Positions 47,097-58,239 of a DNA stretch of 64,000 nt are shown here, one piece after another. Made by a program: the position numbers and the translations under genes. The notes under the pieces are model-generated. The model was not told where the DNA came from, did no database searches, and saw only the letters and a list, made by a program, of their open reading frames with translations. The stretch's first letter is position 1; every line of letters begins with the position of its first letter. The stretch is from the NCBI GenBank assembly GCA_963989385.1, contig OZ022503.1, positions 51,148,858 through 51,212,857 of the forward strand, written 5' to 3'. This DNA is from Ctena decussata. Its lineage: Eukaryota > Mollusca > Bivalvia > Lucinida > Lucinidae.

Positions 47097-48123
47097 CAAG
47101 GGTTGATCCAAAAGTAATGTCACTGTGTCCACTGCGCGCTTATTCATCGTAGCATTATAACAAAAATACATCAAGCTACACTATAATTCAATTCAGATTT
47201 ACACAATAAATATAAAGCTGGAATCTTTTTCCGTTACAATTATATAGACGTTCAAAGTATGCCACCGACGCCATCGCGCCGCACGTTGTAATAACGTTAA
47301 TTACATGAACACAAATTTCAAAGACAATCACAAATCAAAGACAATCACAAATCAAAATCAAACTAACGCGCCAAATCAGATGAAAATTTGGTACGAAGGC
47401 GAAATATATTTCTGCCGCCCGCTGTTGAAATTTTAATATCGTCACTGCAGTTTGAAGTTCGCTAGCTATTGCTAATGTTTGTTACTGCCACGAGTAAAAA
47501 TGTTGAGTTCTGACAAACGCGCGACAGCGGATGTATGCGTTTTTGCCTCAAATTTTGAATACCACTCTGAATAGAGACTCTGGAGTTGTTTAGTTAGACA
47601 TGTATATAATAATTATTATGAGGCTTGTGTAAAGGTGTAATCAGCGCGCCATGGGTGCAGATGAGCCGCTAGAGGTTAGTCCGAAAACCGGAAGACCGTT
47701 ATGTACAATGTCAAACAATAACGTCACTCTTGTTCGGATCCCATATATGAAGATCGATGTTCTGCAATTCGAATATTTTGTAAATTCTTAAACTTGAGCT
47801 GCGGGGCTGTTCAAGTAATATTAAAAGATGAGATAAACATGGGTGAACAGACATTAGAGCTTTGCTGGAACAACGAATATGCTACTTTGGACATGAAACA
47901 ATATCGAAACTTCGGCTGGTTCGTCAACGACGTCATTGACGTGCGGCGCATTTCGTTACCATGCCTTCTCTGTCTATCTCGACATCTCAATTACTGTATT
48001 TTTATGACATTTTCAGACCATAATGCAAACAGATTAAGGTACTTGGATGCGAAATTTTATTGCTCTCTCTTTATTCTACATGATTTTATAGCTGCAGTGA
48101 CATTACTTCTGGATAAACCCTCG
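47097..48123. mobile_element. 1027 bp non-autonomous mariner-type element
   Basis: The left end CAAGGGTTGATCCAAAAGTA matches the inverted right end CGAGGGTTTATCCAGAAGTA, both continuing ATGTCACTG, with TA on each side (47095-47096, 48124-48125). An open frame (47794-48126) begins without a strong start and runs into the right TIR, encoding nothing I can relate to a transposase. Possibly a decayed internally rearranged copy. It is distinct from the mariner-type element at 32341. Confidence 0.75.
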
Positions 48124-48367
48124 TAGTATATGCCTAGTTTGGATAAAATCCGTGGTATAAAAGCTGCTCACGAAACAGATAAAGAAAGCGCATACGACGC
48201 GTGAAGGTAGAAAGGGGGTTGGGTGGTTTAAGGGGGGGGGGCGGGTTAGGCTCGCAGAAACTACATGGTTTTACCATGCAGGAGGTATGATTAAATAAAA
48301 ATAAATACAATTATACGAGAATAGGAAAGTCGATTAAAGTTTCAGCCAACTTGCATACTGGAGAAGG

Positions 48368-48432
48368 ACGGGATCGAATTCATGACCGATGTTTAACAGG
48401 CAGGTAGCTCAACCACTACACCAAGAACGCAT
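48368..48432 (-). mobile_element. tRNA-like sequence (SINE head or tRNA pseudogene)
   Basis: The minus strand reads TTGGTGTAGTGGTTGAGCTA (A-box like), then CTGCCTGTTAAACATC with a GTT anticodon-like loop, then GAATTCGATCCCGTCC (B-box like). The arms do not fold cleanly enough for a functional tRNA. Confidence 0.5.
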
Positions 48433-49139
48433 CTGCAGACACAGCAACGTAAACCGGACGGACGCTCAAACGTCAAGCAGAAAAGCATAGTTCCCGCGAT
48501 ATATTTATAATTTTACGAATTTTACAGTTATTTTGATCTAGTTCTACACTGTTAAGTCAACCATGTCTCAAAATTTAGAGTCATTACAGTTTATATGTTT
48601 TAGGAGGTCTGATCTGGGTCCACAATGTCCTTTGCATGATGTGAGTCGAACTGGAGTGTAGCTAGAGTCTCCTCCACGCACTCAAAGTGAATACCAAAAC
48701 TGTATACTTGAACTTCACGCACTCAAGGCTTACTCGAGCGTCACTTCAACCGACCTTACTGAAGTATGAGTCGAGTATGAGTTTGGGTTGTGTTTGTGAA
48801 TATGGGCCTGAGTGGTTTATTTTTGTGCATAATGATTACAACTTTGTGATTTATAACATCTTCAAAGGTTGATTTGTCTCTGAAACAATGGTAGCAATAA
48901 AATGTTCTTCTGAAAATATGAAGAAGCATTTATTTTTTACTTAAAGGGGTGAATTAAATGGATTTAGTCATGACTATTACAATTAAGATAGGAAGGAGAG
49001 AGTCATACCAATTTAATCCCCTATCTTAGGCCAGCAAAGAAGTTTGTATGAAGTTTCTTTCATTTATATTGTCATTTCTTGAAATCTGATTAACAAAATT
49101 CATAATGTTTTCCAGAAGGTGAGAATAAATACCTGACTG
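48433..49139. other. No gene seen
   Basis: Ordinary AT-rich non-coding sequence; contains the short palindrome-like ACTCAAAGTGAATACC region without known role. Confidence 0.3.
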
Positions 49140-49392
49140 ACTGCTTGCTTTACGTCCACGGTAAACAACTATGGTCATGTCAGGCCGGTCAGTTAACCTA
49201 ACCACACTATTCCTGGGCAGGCTTAGACCTCCTAAGCGGTTAACCAGTACTAAGTGCACATACTTTCGCCAGACTGCCCTTCTTGAATCAGCGGAAGGAG
49301 TAACGAAAGTACGTGGCCAGACCGGGTATCGAACCCAGGACCTCTGACTTATGAGTCAGGTGCCCTACCGATTGCGCTACGCGGCCCGGCGA
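49140..49392 (-). mobile_element. tRNA-derived SINE, copy 2
   Basis: The minus strand begins GCCGGGCCGCGTAGCGCAAT, has a CAT-type anticodon loop (GACTCATAAGTC), a B box GGGTTCGATACCC, and then the same body as copy 1 (ACTTTCGTTACTCCTTCCGC, AAGTATGTGCACTTAGTACT, GGTTAACCGCTTAG). It has a ~50 bp internal partial duplication (GGTTAACC near 49193 and 49240) absent from copy 1. Confidence 0.78.
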
Positions 49393-50088
49393 GAATGAAT
49401 ACCATCGCCAAGAACCGTATAATACTGTATCATAGTTACGAATTTAACCGTAGAATGATATATCATAGCCGAAAGAAACCATAACATCTACTGACGAATA
49501 CTATAACAAGAAATGATGAAAAAGGCAAATTACGGCACAAAAGTGACTTTCAGGAAAGAGATTTAAGGTTGGCGAACAACATTATTATGTTTAAGAACCT
49601 GATTGAGGATTATATTCTACAAATATCCGATGAAATGTCTACTTTCACTTTCTTCTCTATAAAAGCTGATTTCAGGAAGAATAAAGCACTAATCAGCCCG
49701 GAATATATGTATTGTTATGGTAAAACCTAATACATGCAAATTTTCATGTGAATAAAGACATATATACCTTAATTATCAAATTTTACTCCAGTTTTATAAT
49801 TTGTTTACACGGTTTCTAATGACGCTTTCACACAATTCTTTGTAAAACCGGTGAAAACCATAACGTTAACATACGCATACAGAATACCGCAATAACACAT
49901 TGTAGGTGGTGGTTTACATATTCGCCAATCTGTTGCTGCAAAGTGAACTGTGAGATTGCTAATAGCAATCAGGAAAAATAATAAAAAAAAAGTGGCCGGT
50001 TAGAATTTTTGGATAGTCTATACTTCCGTTTATTTCATTATGAAATAATAATTACACAAAAATAGCTGATTTAAGTGCAATGCATAAT
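49393..50088. other. No gene seen
   Basis: AT-rich, non-coding. Confidence 0.3.
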
Positions 50089-50188
50089 CCTAGCAGGCAC
50101 ATGACGTCCCCATGACGTCATATTGACGTCAATGCGACGTCCACATACACGTAATGTCGACGTCATTTCGACGTCATATGCCCGCTGA
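50089..50188. repeat. Short GACGTCA-repeat element with AGCAGGC-type ends
   Basis: CCTAGCAGGCACATGACGTC at the left and ATATGCCCGCTGACATGG at the right are roughly inverted. The interior is tandem GACGTCA/TGACGTC at about 10-18 base steps. The outer motif is shared with the repeats at 51163 and 53476. Confidence 0.5.
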
Positions 50189-50281
50189 CATGGTCGACCG
50201 AATCCGGTATTCCAATACTGAATATCACAATTGTGCGATGAGTGTACTTTATCTACGAGGATATAAAACGTAACACGTTAT

Positions 50282-50515
50282 GAGCCGCGACGCGAGAAAA
50301 CCAACAAAGTGGTTATGCGCCCAGCCCAGACTCAGAGCAGCCTATGCATCCACCCAGTCTGACGAGACTCTTCGCAAAGCGCTTAAAGAGTAGCTAATGA
50401 TCTAAGCTACCTCCATGCGGACAGCAAAGACTCTGATCTGGCTGGGCGGATGCCCAGGCTGATCTGAGTCTGCGCAGCACGCAAGGCCACTGTTTGTTTT
50501 CTTGTGTCGCGGCTC
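50282..50515. mobile_element. 234 bp palindromic MITE, copy 1
   Basis: GAGCCGCGAC(G/A)C at the left is inverted at the right (GTGTCGCGGCTC). Inner pairs include GACTCAGA..AGCCT..GCATCC with GGATGCCCAGGCTGATCTGAGTC. TTAT flanks both sides (50278-50281, 50516-50519). A second copy is at 52398. Confidence 0.72.
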
Positions 50516-51162
50516 TTATAGTTTTTCCTCTTTATCAATTTATGACATTTGTTTGAAGCAAAATGCCAAGCAAGGGTGGAAAAAGGAAATTTGACAGTAT
50601 AAATGCATACCTATACTGCTTTTCTAGCTAATAAAGGAGCAATTTTAGTGGGTTAAACGCTGGCAAGCTAGCCTAGCGGCCCGGATTAGAATCCAGCTGG
50701 AAGCCTTTTATTATCATCCTACCATAGTCCCTCCTGGAATATTGTTGAACCGGACTTTAAATTCAATAGCTTCCATCCATCCATCCTTCCTAGCCTCTAC
50801 ATTTTAGAGGGATAAGAGGGTCGACGTTTTTTTTGTCTTTATTTTACTTCCGGGCTTATCTCAAGTCAACAACCAAATGCGGCCAAGTTGCTACCGAATG
50901 AATTTCACACACGTAACGTGGTAAAATGATAATGAGAAAGAGAGCCTATTATTATCCATTTATTTCTATTCTTCTCAAGGGAATGTTAGTTTCATCAGAG
51001 AGTGTGGAGAATTGTACAGTCAAGGTTTGTGTGTTTTGCTTAATTCCAAATGTATATACAATAAGATTGTTAAGTTATGACATATCGTAACTGTAAAAAA
51101 ATGATCAATTCTATTTTGTGATACTACTGGGCCTAACTCTTCTTTTATCTTTCGTGGTCCCA
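50516..51162. other. No gene seen
   Basis: Unremarkable. CCATCCATCCATCC near 50770 is a short tetranucleotide tract. Confidence 0.3.
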
Positions 51163-51254
51163 TTAGGCACATATCGTTGAAATAGCATTGATTCAACGTG
51201 ATGGTTTGAATCAAAGTTGGTTGAACATTGATTCAACGTTGTGTGCCTGCTGGG
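51163..51254. repeat. Short TTGATTCAACG-repeat element
   Basis: TAGGCACATATCGTTGAA at the left and TTCAACGTTGTGTGCCTGCT at the right are approximately inverted. The interior alternates GTTGAA and GATTCAACG words. Confidence 0.5.
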
Positions 51255-51267
51255 ATATCAATAGTTG

Positions 51268-52141
51268 AGGGACGAGTCATTTATTATCAGGTGGGGGGGT
51301 CGGGTACATTTTCATTCGAGTCCCCCAAATTTTTCCGACCCCCCCCCCCCCAGTCTCACCAGAATTTTTTTTCCGACCCCCCCAGATAGGTGACAAAAAA
51401 GTTTATGACCCCCCCCCACCATCCCAACACCCCAGCTACCCTTCGCCCACATACTGTATTACCTTTTTAAGTCAGACTGACCTTAATCCAACGTGTATGA
51501 AACACAAATAACATTTTCTTACTTTGACAGGTTGATAAATCATGCAGGTTAATGGTCTTTAAATTTTGTCAGCATATTTTGATATTTTGCACTTTTCTTC
51601 CTGCATATGACCATCCAGAGATCTGTTGTTGATAATAGTTATGGAGGGGGGTCTGGGGGCGCAGCCCCTAGAAGCCACAATAGCTTTGCTCATGACAAGG
51701 CAACTGGAGAGCTGATATCACAAATGCATGCATTAAATTTAAACAAAATCATCTGCTCAACATGATTTTATAGACAATTGCATACTGTCTTACTAGAAAA
51801 TTTATGAAAAATATCTTTTTCTGACATGACGTGCCAAAGTTCTGTGTGTCATTTCTATAAATGTCTCTAAGCTTGAGTTTAAGTTTACAAGAATATAAGT
51901 AATGGGGGGACTGGGGGTGCCCCCCAGAAGCTGAGAGATTTTTTTAAAAAAGAAGACTGATGGAAGAATTCTGACCCCCCCCAATATGCTGAATATAATA
52001 TATGACCCCCCCTGCTCCATGGCTTTTTTATTTCCGACCCCCCCCCGTACATCACCAAAAAAAATTCCGGCCCTCCCCCCCCCCCCCTAAATGTACCCCC
52101 CCCCCCCCCCACCACCACCTGGCAATAAAAGACTCGTCCCT
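51268..52141. mobile_element. G/C-run TIR element, copy B (complete)
   Basis: Ends AGGGACGAGTCATTTATTAT and ATAAAAGACTCGTCCCT are inverted. Inside them lie GGTGGGGGGG...GGGTACATTT and its complement AAATGTACCCCC...CCACC. The body is collinear with 1-699. No coding capacity and no clear target duplication. Confidence 0.72.
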
Positions 52142-52397
52142 AATTTGTAATATATTTTGATTTCTGACATTAAAACATCTGAATTCCAAATTCAAATCGG
52201 CGAACTGAAATAATCGAATGGTTAGATAGTCAACGTTTTTTTTTCCAAACTTGTGATGAATTACCAAATGCAATGTTTCGAGTTTTGTAACGAATGATCA
52301 TTGATTGATTTTTGTGAGATAACACTTTCATACTTATTTATCGAATCAGTAGTGTCATAAATTCGCAGCACATATAGCCGAATAAATGATTAAATTT

Positions 52398-52629
52398 GAA
52401 CAGTGGCACGACAAAACCAATGTGGTTGTGCGCCCATTGCAGACTCAGATTAGCCTGGGCATCTGCCCAGTTTGACCAACTCTTCGTTAAGTGCTCAAAT
52501 GGTAGCAAAGGGTCTAAGCTACCGCCATGCAGACAGCGAAGACTCTGATCAGACTGGGCGGATGCCAAGGCTGATCTGAGTCTGTGCTGGGCGCACAACC
52601 ACATTGTTGGTTTTGTAGTGTCGCGGCTC
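52398..52629. mobile_element. Palindromic MITE, copy 2
   Basis: Same sequence as 50282-50515 (CAGACTCAG, GCCTGGGCATC, CTAAGCTACC(G/T)CCATGC, GACTCTGATC, GTGTCGCGGCTC). The left tip is degraded. AAATTT borders both sides (52392-52397, 52630-52635). Confidence 0.7.
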
Positions 52630-52904
52630 AAATTTTCATTGGATGACTGTCAGGATCAAACAGGCATCCTGAAATGACACTATGAAAACACTGTTTCAGA
52701 GACTTTCGTTAAACTTGCAACAAAAGATAGAACTTAAAAATTGCGAAAATGTTTTGTGAAAATCAAATCTGCAGCTGAACACTAATGTACAGCCAAATTC
52801 CGAGTTATTATTAATGGCTGTTCTACGACTGTGAACAATTGATCGAAGTAACAAAACTTTCTGCCTGATGGAGTTATAAACTCTGCCCTAAGGCTTTGTA
52901 CATA

Positions 52905-53030
52905 TATGTTGTTGGTTGTTGGTCTCCCAGAGAGAGGGAGAGAAAAAAAGAAGACAGGATAGTCGAGAGTAAAACAATCGGGCCATTCGACCTGCTGCAT
53001 ATACAGCCGGCCCATGCCCTACTATAAGAG
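52905..53030 (+). repeat. Dispersed short repeat, copy 2 (see 42690)
   Basis: Matches the minus strand at 42800-42890 as described there. Confidence 0.5.
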
Positions 53031-53190
53031 GCTTTGACACTGAAAGTTAGGTAGCACCACTGTCCGACCCAATCACCCCATTTACGAGATATATGACTAG
53101 AGGGAGGTTTTACAATATACCCGCGTCTCTAATAAAATAAATGAAATAAGAGCTGATGGTACATGTTTTGTTGTTTATTTCCTTGATCTC

Positions 53191-53220
53191 TGATAGAGAG
53201 AGAGAGAGAGAGAGAGAGTC
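53191..53220. repeat. (GA)n microsatellite
   Basis: About 13 uninterrupted AG units ending at 53218. Confidence 0.9.
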
Positions 53221-53475
53221 CGTCCTCCATACTCTCCATACTAAGCCTTATTGCGGTTTCTGTTTTCAGGAACACTTGCCATGCCTTCTCTACAAAGATA
53301 TTCAAAGTAAGTGAAAAGTAGGATATTGTGTGCAAATATAATCATCATAAGCACCATGGGATTTAGGAACGCCTGCATTTGACAGACATAAACACTGCGA
53401 CGATCTTGACTGCAGTCTTAGACTGGTCATGTGACTGCTGTTGAACCTACAGGCAAATAATGAAAGCTTCCCTCT

Positions 53476-53601
53476 GGGCACATGGTTGAATCAACCTTAA
53501 TTAAACCTTGATTCAACGTCACGGCGTTGGATCAAGGTTGATTTAAAGTTGATTCACGACGTTGAGTCAAGGTTGATTCAGCCATGTGTGCCTGCTGGGT
53601 T
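53476..53601. repeat. TTGATTCAACG-repeat element with GGCACATGG termini
   Basis: TGGGCACATGGTTGAATCAA at the left is inverted at the right (TTGATTCAGCCATGTGTGCC). The interior has GATTCAACGTC, GGATCAAGGTTGATT and GATTCACGACGTTGAG. It belongs to the class of the 51163 repeat. Confidence 0.55.
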
Positions 53602-54105
53602 CGGTCTTCATCGAGGCGGGTTTAATGAGGGGTCACATAATGTGTGACCATCGAGACATGAGAATACTTCACCCTGTTTAACTAGCATTAAAACCCACCA
53701 TTCCAAGAAACTCAATGTAAAAGTTCAGCCACGTCCTTATTTATTACAGAAAAAAAAACTTATACAAGTGCTCAAATGAGGGTCACGGCATATGTTTAAA
53801 TAGGAAGGTAAAAGGTTAAAGGATACCCATTAAGTGGAAGAAACTTAGTCATCTATGACTCATCTATAGGTTTGGGTTCCTTGACAATGGTGGCAGGAGG
53901 GAGGGAACACTTATAGGAAAGTTGGCTCCTCAAGGATTTTTTTCCACCAGGAAAAAACAACAACAAGAAAACACGAAAGTTGTTCCACTATGTAAAAATG
54001 CAGGAAAAAAACAGCTGTACCAATATACCTTAGGCCTTTATTAAAACTTTTCTCAAAGTTATAACTGAACCCTCTCCTAAATCTATCCGGACAAACTTTG
54101 AGATA
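53602..54105. other. No gene seen
   Basis: A-rich non-coding sequence up to the 5' truncation point of the LINE. Confidence 0.3.
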
Positions 54106-54109
54106 GGAT

Positions 54110-57100
54110 CATATATAATCGGTAGATAATACCAAATACAGACAGCTCTGGATATGGAGCTATGATCGGGGCGATTATATCCTTTTGAGGCAAAAAGCTG
54201 CACAAACTGATTGGAATAGCTTGTATGACACAGATGTAAATAAACATGCTTTGAATATTACAAACCATATCACTCTTATTGCCAAAGAGTGTATCCCTAA
54301 CACAATGACCCGCATTAGACCACGTGAACCTCCTTGGATAAATTCAAATATAAAGTTCTTCATTCGCAGACGTAAGCGTGCATACAAGAAAGCAAAACGT
54401 ACTACATGTAACCTTCAGTGGCAATGGCATAAATTTAGACAACTTCGCAATAAAGTTACAAAACTAATTCGTGAATCTAAAACAATGTGTAACGATAAAA
54501 TTGCGAACAAACTTAAATCAGATACCTTATCATCCAAAGATTGGTGGACCACTCTAAAAACAGTTATTTCTCCTAACTCCAATAATTCTATTTCTCCACT
54601 TGATAAAGATGGCATTATTATTTCAGATGATCTTGAAAAAGCTAACGTTCTGAACGATTACTTTAGAGATCAAACCCTTATAGACGATACTGATGTTGAG
54701 CTTCCAGACGTTGCTAACTATACAGTCCAATCTGATTTTACTTTGATACAGCTTACTCCCATCGAAATCGAAACCGTACTGAAATCTCTTCCTATTGGCA
54801 AAGCTGCAGGGCCTGATGGTATTGATAACCGTATTCTCCGTGAAATAGCTGCTGAACTGTCTGTACCCTTTTGCTCCCTGTTTAATCAATCACTTCGAAC
54901 GGGTGTATTTCCTGATTGTTGGAAAATATCACATGTATGCCCTATTCATAAGAGTGGTGACCGATCCAAACCTTCTAATTACCGCCCCGTCTCTCTTTTG
55001 TGTAATCCGGAGAAATTCTTTGAAAGAGTTGTGTTTAAACATTTTTACAATCATTTAAACGACAACAAAATACTTACCTCGTTACAATCTGGCTTTATCC
55101 CAGGTGATTCTACGGTTAATCAGCTTACTTATCTTTACAATACCTTTTGTCAGGCACTGGATTCAGGAAAGGAGGTTCGAGTTATTTTCTGTGATGTTTC
55201 CAAAGCGTTCGATCGTGTTTGGCATGAGGGTCTTCTACTTAAGCTTGAAGCCGCTGGAATCACAGGTAGCCTGCTTACATGATTTCGTTCCTATCTAACA
55301 GACAGAAAGCAGAGGGTCGTGCTTCCTGGGGTTCAGTCAGAATGGAACAACATCCGGGCTGGAGTGCCACAGGGGTCGATATTAGGGCCGCTTTTGTTCT
55401 TGTTGTTTATAAACGACATCGTTGAAGACATAGCATCAAACATTCGACTTTTCGCTGATGATACCAGCCTGTATATGGTTGTTGATAATCCCGAGACTAC
55501 CGCAGAGATTCTTAATTTAGATATTGACAAAATACTTAAATGGGCAAAACGCTGGCTCGTCACTTTCAATCCTCTTAAGACAGAAACACTTCTCATATCT
55601 CGTAAACTTAATAGACCTATTCATCCTCCTCTTTTCATGGATAATCAACAAATCACTGAAGTTGAAGTTCATAAACATCTGGGTGTCTTTTTTTCTAATG
55701 ACTGTACGTGGCATACGCATATTAATCTTGTTACAGAAAAGGCATGGAAAAGAATAAATACAATGCGTAAGCTAAAATTCGAATTAGATAGAAAATCTCT
55801 TGAAATATTTTACTTTACTTTCGTTAGGCCACTCTTAGAATATGCTAATGTCATTTGGGATAATTGTACACACTATGAAAACATAGAACTTGACAAAATA
55901 CAGAATGAAGCTGCAAGAATAGTTACCGGAACTACTAAATTGATTTCTCTACAAGCACTTTACGAAGACACTAAATGGGAAACTTTGGACGAAAGACGGC
56001 GAAAAAGCAAACTTCTACTCTTTTACAAAATGACTAATGATCTTTCACCTGGCTATCTCTCTTCTCTCGTTCCCCCTTCAGTAAACAGCGTCTCTGCATA
56101 CAATTTACGTAATTCGAACGATATTCAGACGATAATCTCTCGAACAACTCAGTATTTCAATTCGTTTCTTCCATCAGTCATTAGAGAGTGGAATGACTTA
56201 CCATTAGATATTAGGGCCAGTGACTCCGTCAGCAGCTTCAAGCGTCGACTTAAGGAAAGGAATTGCGTTGTGCCAAAGTATTACTATGTTGGAAACAGAA
56301 AAGTCCAAATATTAAAGGTAGGTTCCTGGGCTAGCGATGTCAGTTATGTCCACAAAATAATTTCGTCTTTTTCTGAGCAGTATTGACTTCTCTTATTTTT
56401 CTGAATTTGTTGCTACTGAGAAACTCGTCAGATGTTAGAGAAAATAGTCGTTTTCCCTTTTGGTATATTTTCTTTCGTTGGAATTCCAGTTCTAAAAATA
56501 ACTATGTTTATTATGTCTACAAGTGCGCGATTTCTGATGCCATTCTCCAAAGGTCAATTTTCCCTTGACGTGAGCTCTCCGGGAGGTCCTGGCATGGCGG
56601 ATGGGTTAAAACTATCCCAAAATGCTATGCGGCATGACATCAGCTGCGTTATCTATTTTTGGCGCGAACTAAAAATAGCACTAACTGGTGTGCGAAGCAG
56701 AGTTAGGAAATCCCTTGCAAAACAACTTTTCTAATACTTTTTTGATTTACACCTTTTAGTGAAACTTATTAATTCCCTTTTATAAGTGCTTTCCAACAAC
56801 TTAGATGAAAGTTCATCAAAATTATGATGCATTCCAAAGTACAGGAACCTACCTTTAAATGCACGACTACGAACTAAATGCAGCTCATTAAATCATGATT
56901 TGTTTCTAAAGCATATAACAGAATCACTCCTATGTCGTTGTGGTGCTGTGGAAACTACTCAACACTTTTTGATGGTCTGTCGTTTGTATGACAACCAGCG
57001 CACAAATCTTATTAATCTTGTTTCTCAGCAAACTACAGTCACCCTACGAGTTCTGTTATATGGTGATAATACGCTTTCATTACATTCCAACACTATTATC

Positions 57101-57148
57101 TTTGAAGCTGTTCAGAAATACATAAAAGAAACAAAACGTTTTACATAA
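54110..57148 (+). pseudogene. Jockey/CR1-like LINE ORF2, nearly intact: one nonsense codon and one MITE insertion
   Basis: The frame is readable from the endonuclease-RT linker (Y-D-R-G-D-Y-I near 54161) to 55282. It contains G-K-A-A-G-P-D-G-I-D, N-Y-R-P-V-S-L-L and F-C-D-V-S-K-A-F-D-R-V-W. TGA at 55280-55282 replaces a codon that is TGG (Trp) in this motif of related elements, and the same frame continues through G-V-P-Q-G-S-I-L-G-P-L-L-F, F-A-D-D (about 55452) and the thumb to 56314. There a 539 bp MITE is inserted. Beyond it the same frame resumes (A-R-L-R-T-K-C) and ends with the zinc-binding-like C-R-C-G-A-V-E-T-T-Q-H-F-L-M-V-C and TAA at 57148. No endonuclease domain, so it is 5'-truncated. 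RT catalytic residues are intact. Confidence 0.88.
56316..56854. mobile_element. 539 bp MITE with TTAA target duplication (piggyBac-like) inside the LINE
   Basis: Inverted ends AGGTAGGTTCCTG are perfect over 13 bases and flanked by TTAA at 56312-56315 and 56855-56858. TTAA duplication is characteristic of the piggyBac superfamily. Insert plus duplication is 543 bp, a multiple of three, so the LINE frame is the same on both sides. The MITE itself supplies a stop about 24 codons in. No transposase. Confidence 0.88.
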
Positions 57149-57518
57149 CATTTAACTATGATGCAAGTTAGTAATACTTTGTATTATACAATGTTCTGGA
57201 GCTAACTTGACATAATATAATTGCTTTTTAGTTGGGTACAAGCAACTGGTAACGCTACTGATCCCCTCTCCGAGTCTCCGACACTCACTCACAGCTAAAC
57301 CCATTTTTTCTATTTATTATAAATATCTGTCTCTAAATTTCACTGGTTATTGATTTGATACTGTTACATACTGAACCTATTGTTTATATATACTGTCTGC
57401 GTCAGCTTTATATGCTTTGTATCTTCGCTACTTGAAGTATTTATTTCAGTATGTTCTGATGTTATTCTAGTAATATATATATATATATTATTCTATATAT
57501 ATATATATGTTATTCTAG

Positions 57519-57567
<49 letters not shown>

Positions 57568-58087
57568 AACTTATTTCAACTACAGTAACATACAATCTGA
57601 TCGCCATTATTTGTAAAATTGTATTCATTTGCAGGAGAAGAACCAAATAAGCGCATGCTTCCGTTCTAATCCTATTTATTATGCGTATTAGATCTATGTA
57701 CACTTGAGATTTGTTGAAATAAATATGTTTAAACTAGCTGTGGATATCTCAAAGTCGAAGTTCATCTCAGTCTTTAGATATGTGTAGAAAGTTTACTTTG
57801 AGATACCCCTTGTTTGAGATAAAAGGAGTTGAGATATGTTGAAAAATAGGAAAAAATGTCGAAACTTTGTTCTTTAATATAGGATGATATTTTGATACCA
57901 TTGTTTGAAATAACGAATACAAACTGTTCGTGAAGCTGGTATAACGGCGATGTTGGACGGTGCACAGTTTATGATGGATTGATGACTTGCGACTATTGGT
58001 CCTTTTTCACAACGTTTCATTCAAATCAGGCCGATGGGATGGTGGTAATGAAAAGTATCATGCAATGGCACCCCGTTTGCAATTAGA
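57149..58087. other. LINE 3' region, (TA)n tract and non-coding sequence
   Basis: The sequence after the LINE stop is probably its 3' UTR. (TA)n tracts occur at 57473-57508 and 57522-57565. No other gene was recognised; the exact LINE end is unclear. Confidence 0.4.
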
Positions 58088-58161
58088 AAGATTCCGCCGG
58101 AATCAAACCCGGGACCGCTAGGTCAGCAGGCTTGCGCTTAACCCGCTTTGCTACCGGGGTT
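58088..58161 (-). mobile_element. tRNA-like sequence with good A and B boxes (SINE head)
   Basis: The minus strand reads GGTAGCAAAGCGGGTTAAGC (A box TAGCAAAGCGG) and, about 30 bases on, CCCGGGTTTGATTCCGGCGG (B box). The acceptor arm does not pair, so it is probably tRNA-derived, not a functional tRNA gene. Its 5' side runs into the inverted repeat below. Confidence 0.55.
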
Positions 58162-58239
58162 TCTCAAAGTTTTGGAGAGTGTATCCAAGCCGAAAACACT
58201 CTCCAAAACTTTGAGGAACCCCGGTAGCTATGCGGGTTT
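58139..58239. repeat. Near-perfect hairpin, ~44 bp arms
   Basis: GCTACCGGGGTTTCTCAAAG then TTTTGGAGAGTGT (58150-58182) pairs with 58196-58228 with a single mismatch. Pairing extends outward to AACCCGC / GCGGGTT with two more mismatches. The loop is 13 bases. It duplicates the A-box region in inverted orientation. Confidence 0.85.

Noticed and set aside
47794..48126. 110-codon frame in the mariner-type element as a transposase
   Set aside because: It lacks recognisable DDD/E context and ends by reading through the TIR.
49317..49392. Functional tRNA-Met gene
   Set aside because: The tRNA-like part is fused to a body shared with 10430-10626 and stem pairing is imperfect, so it is a SINE.
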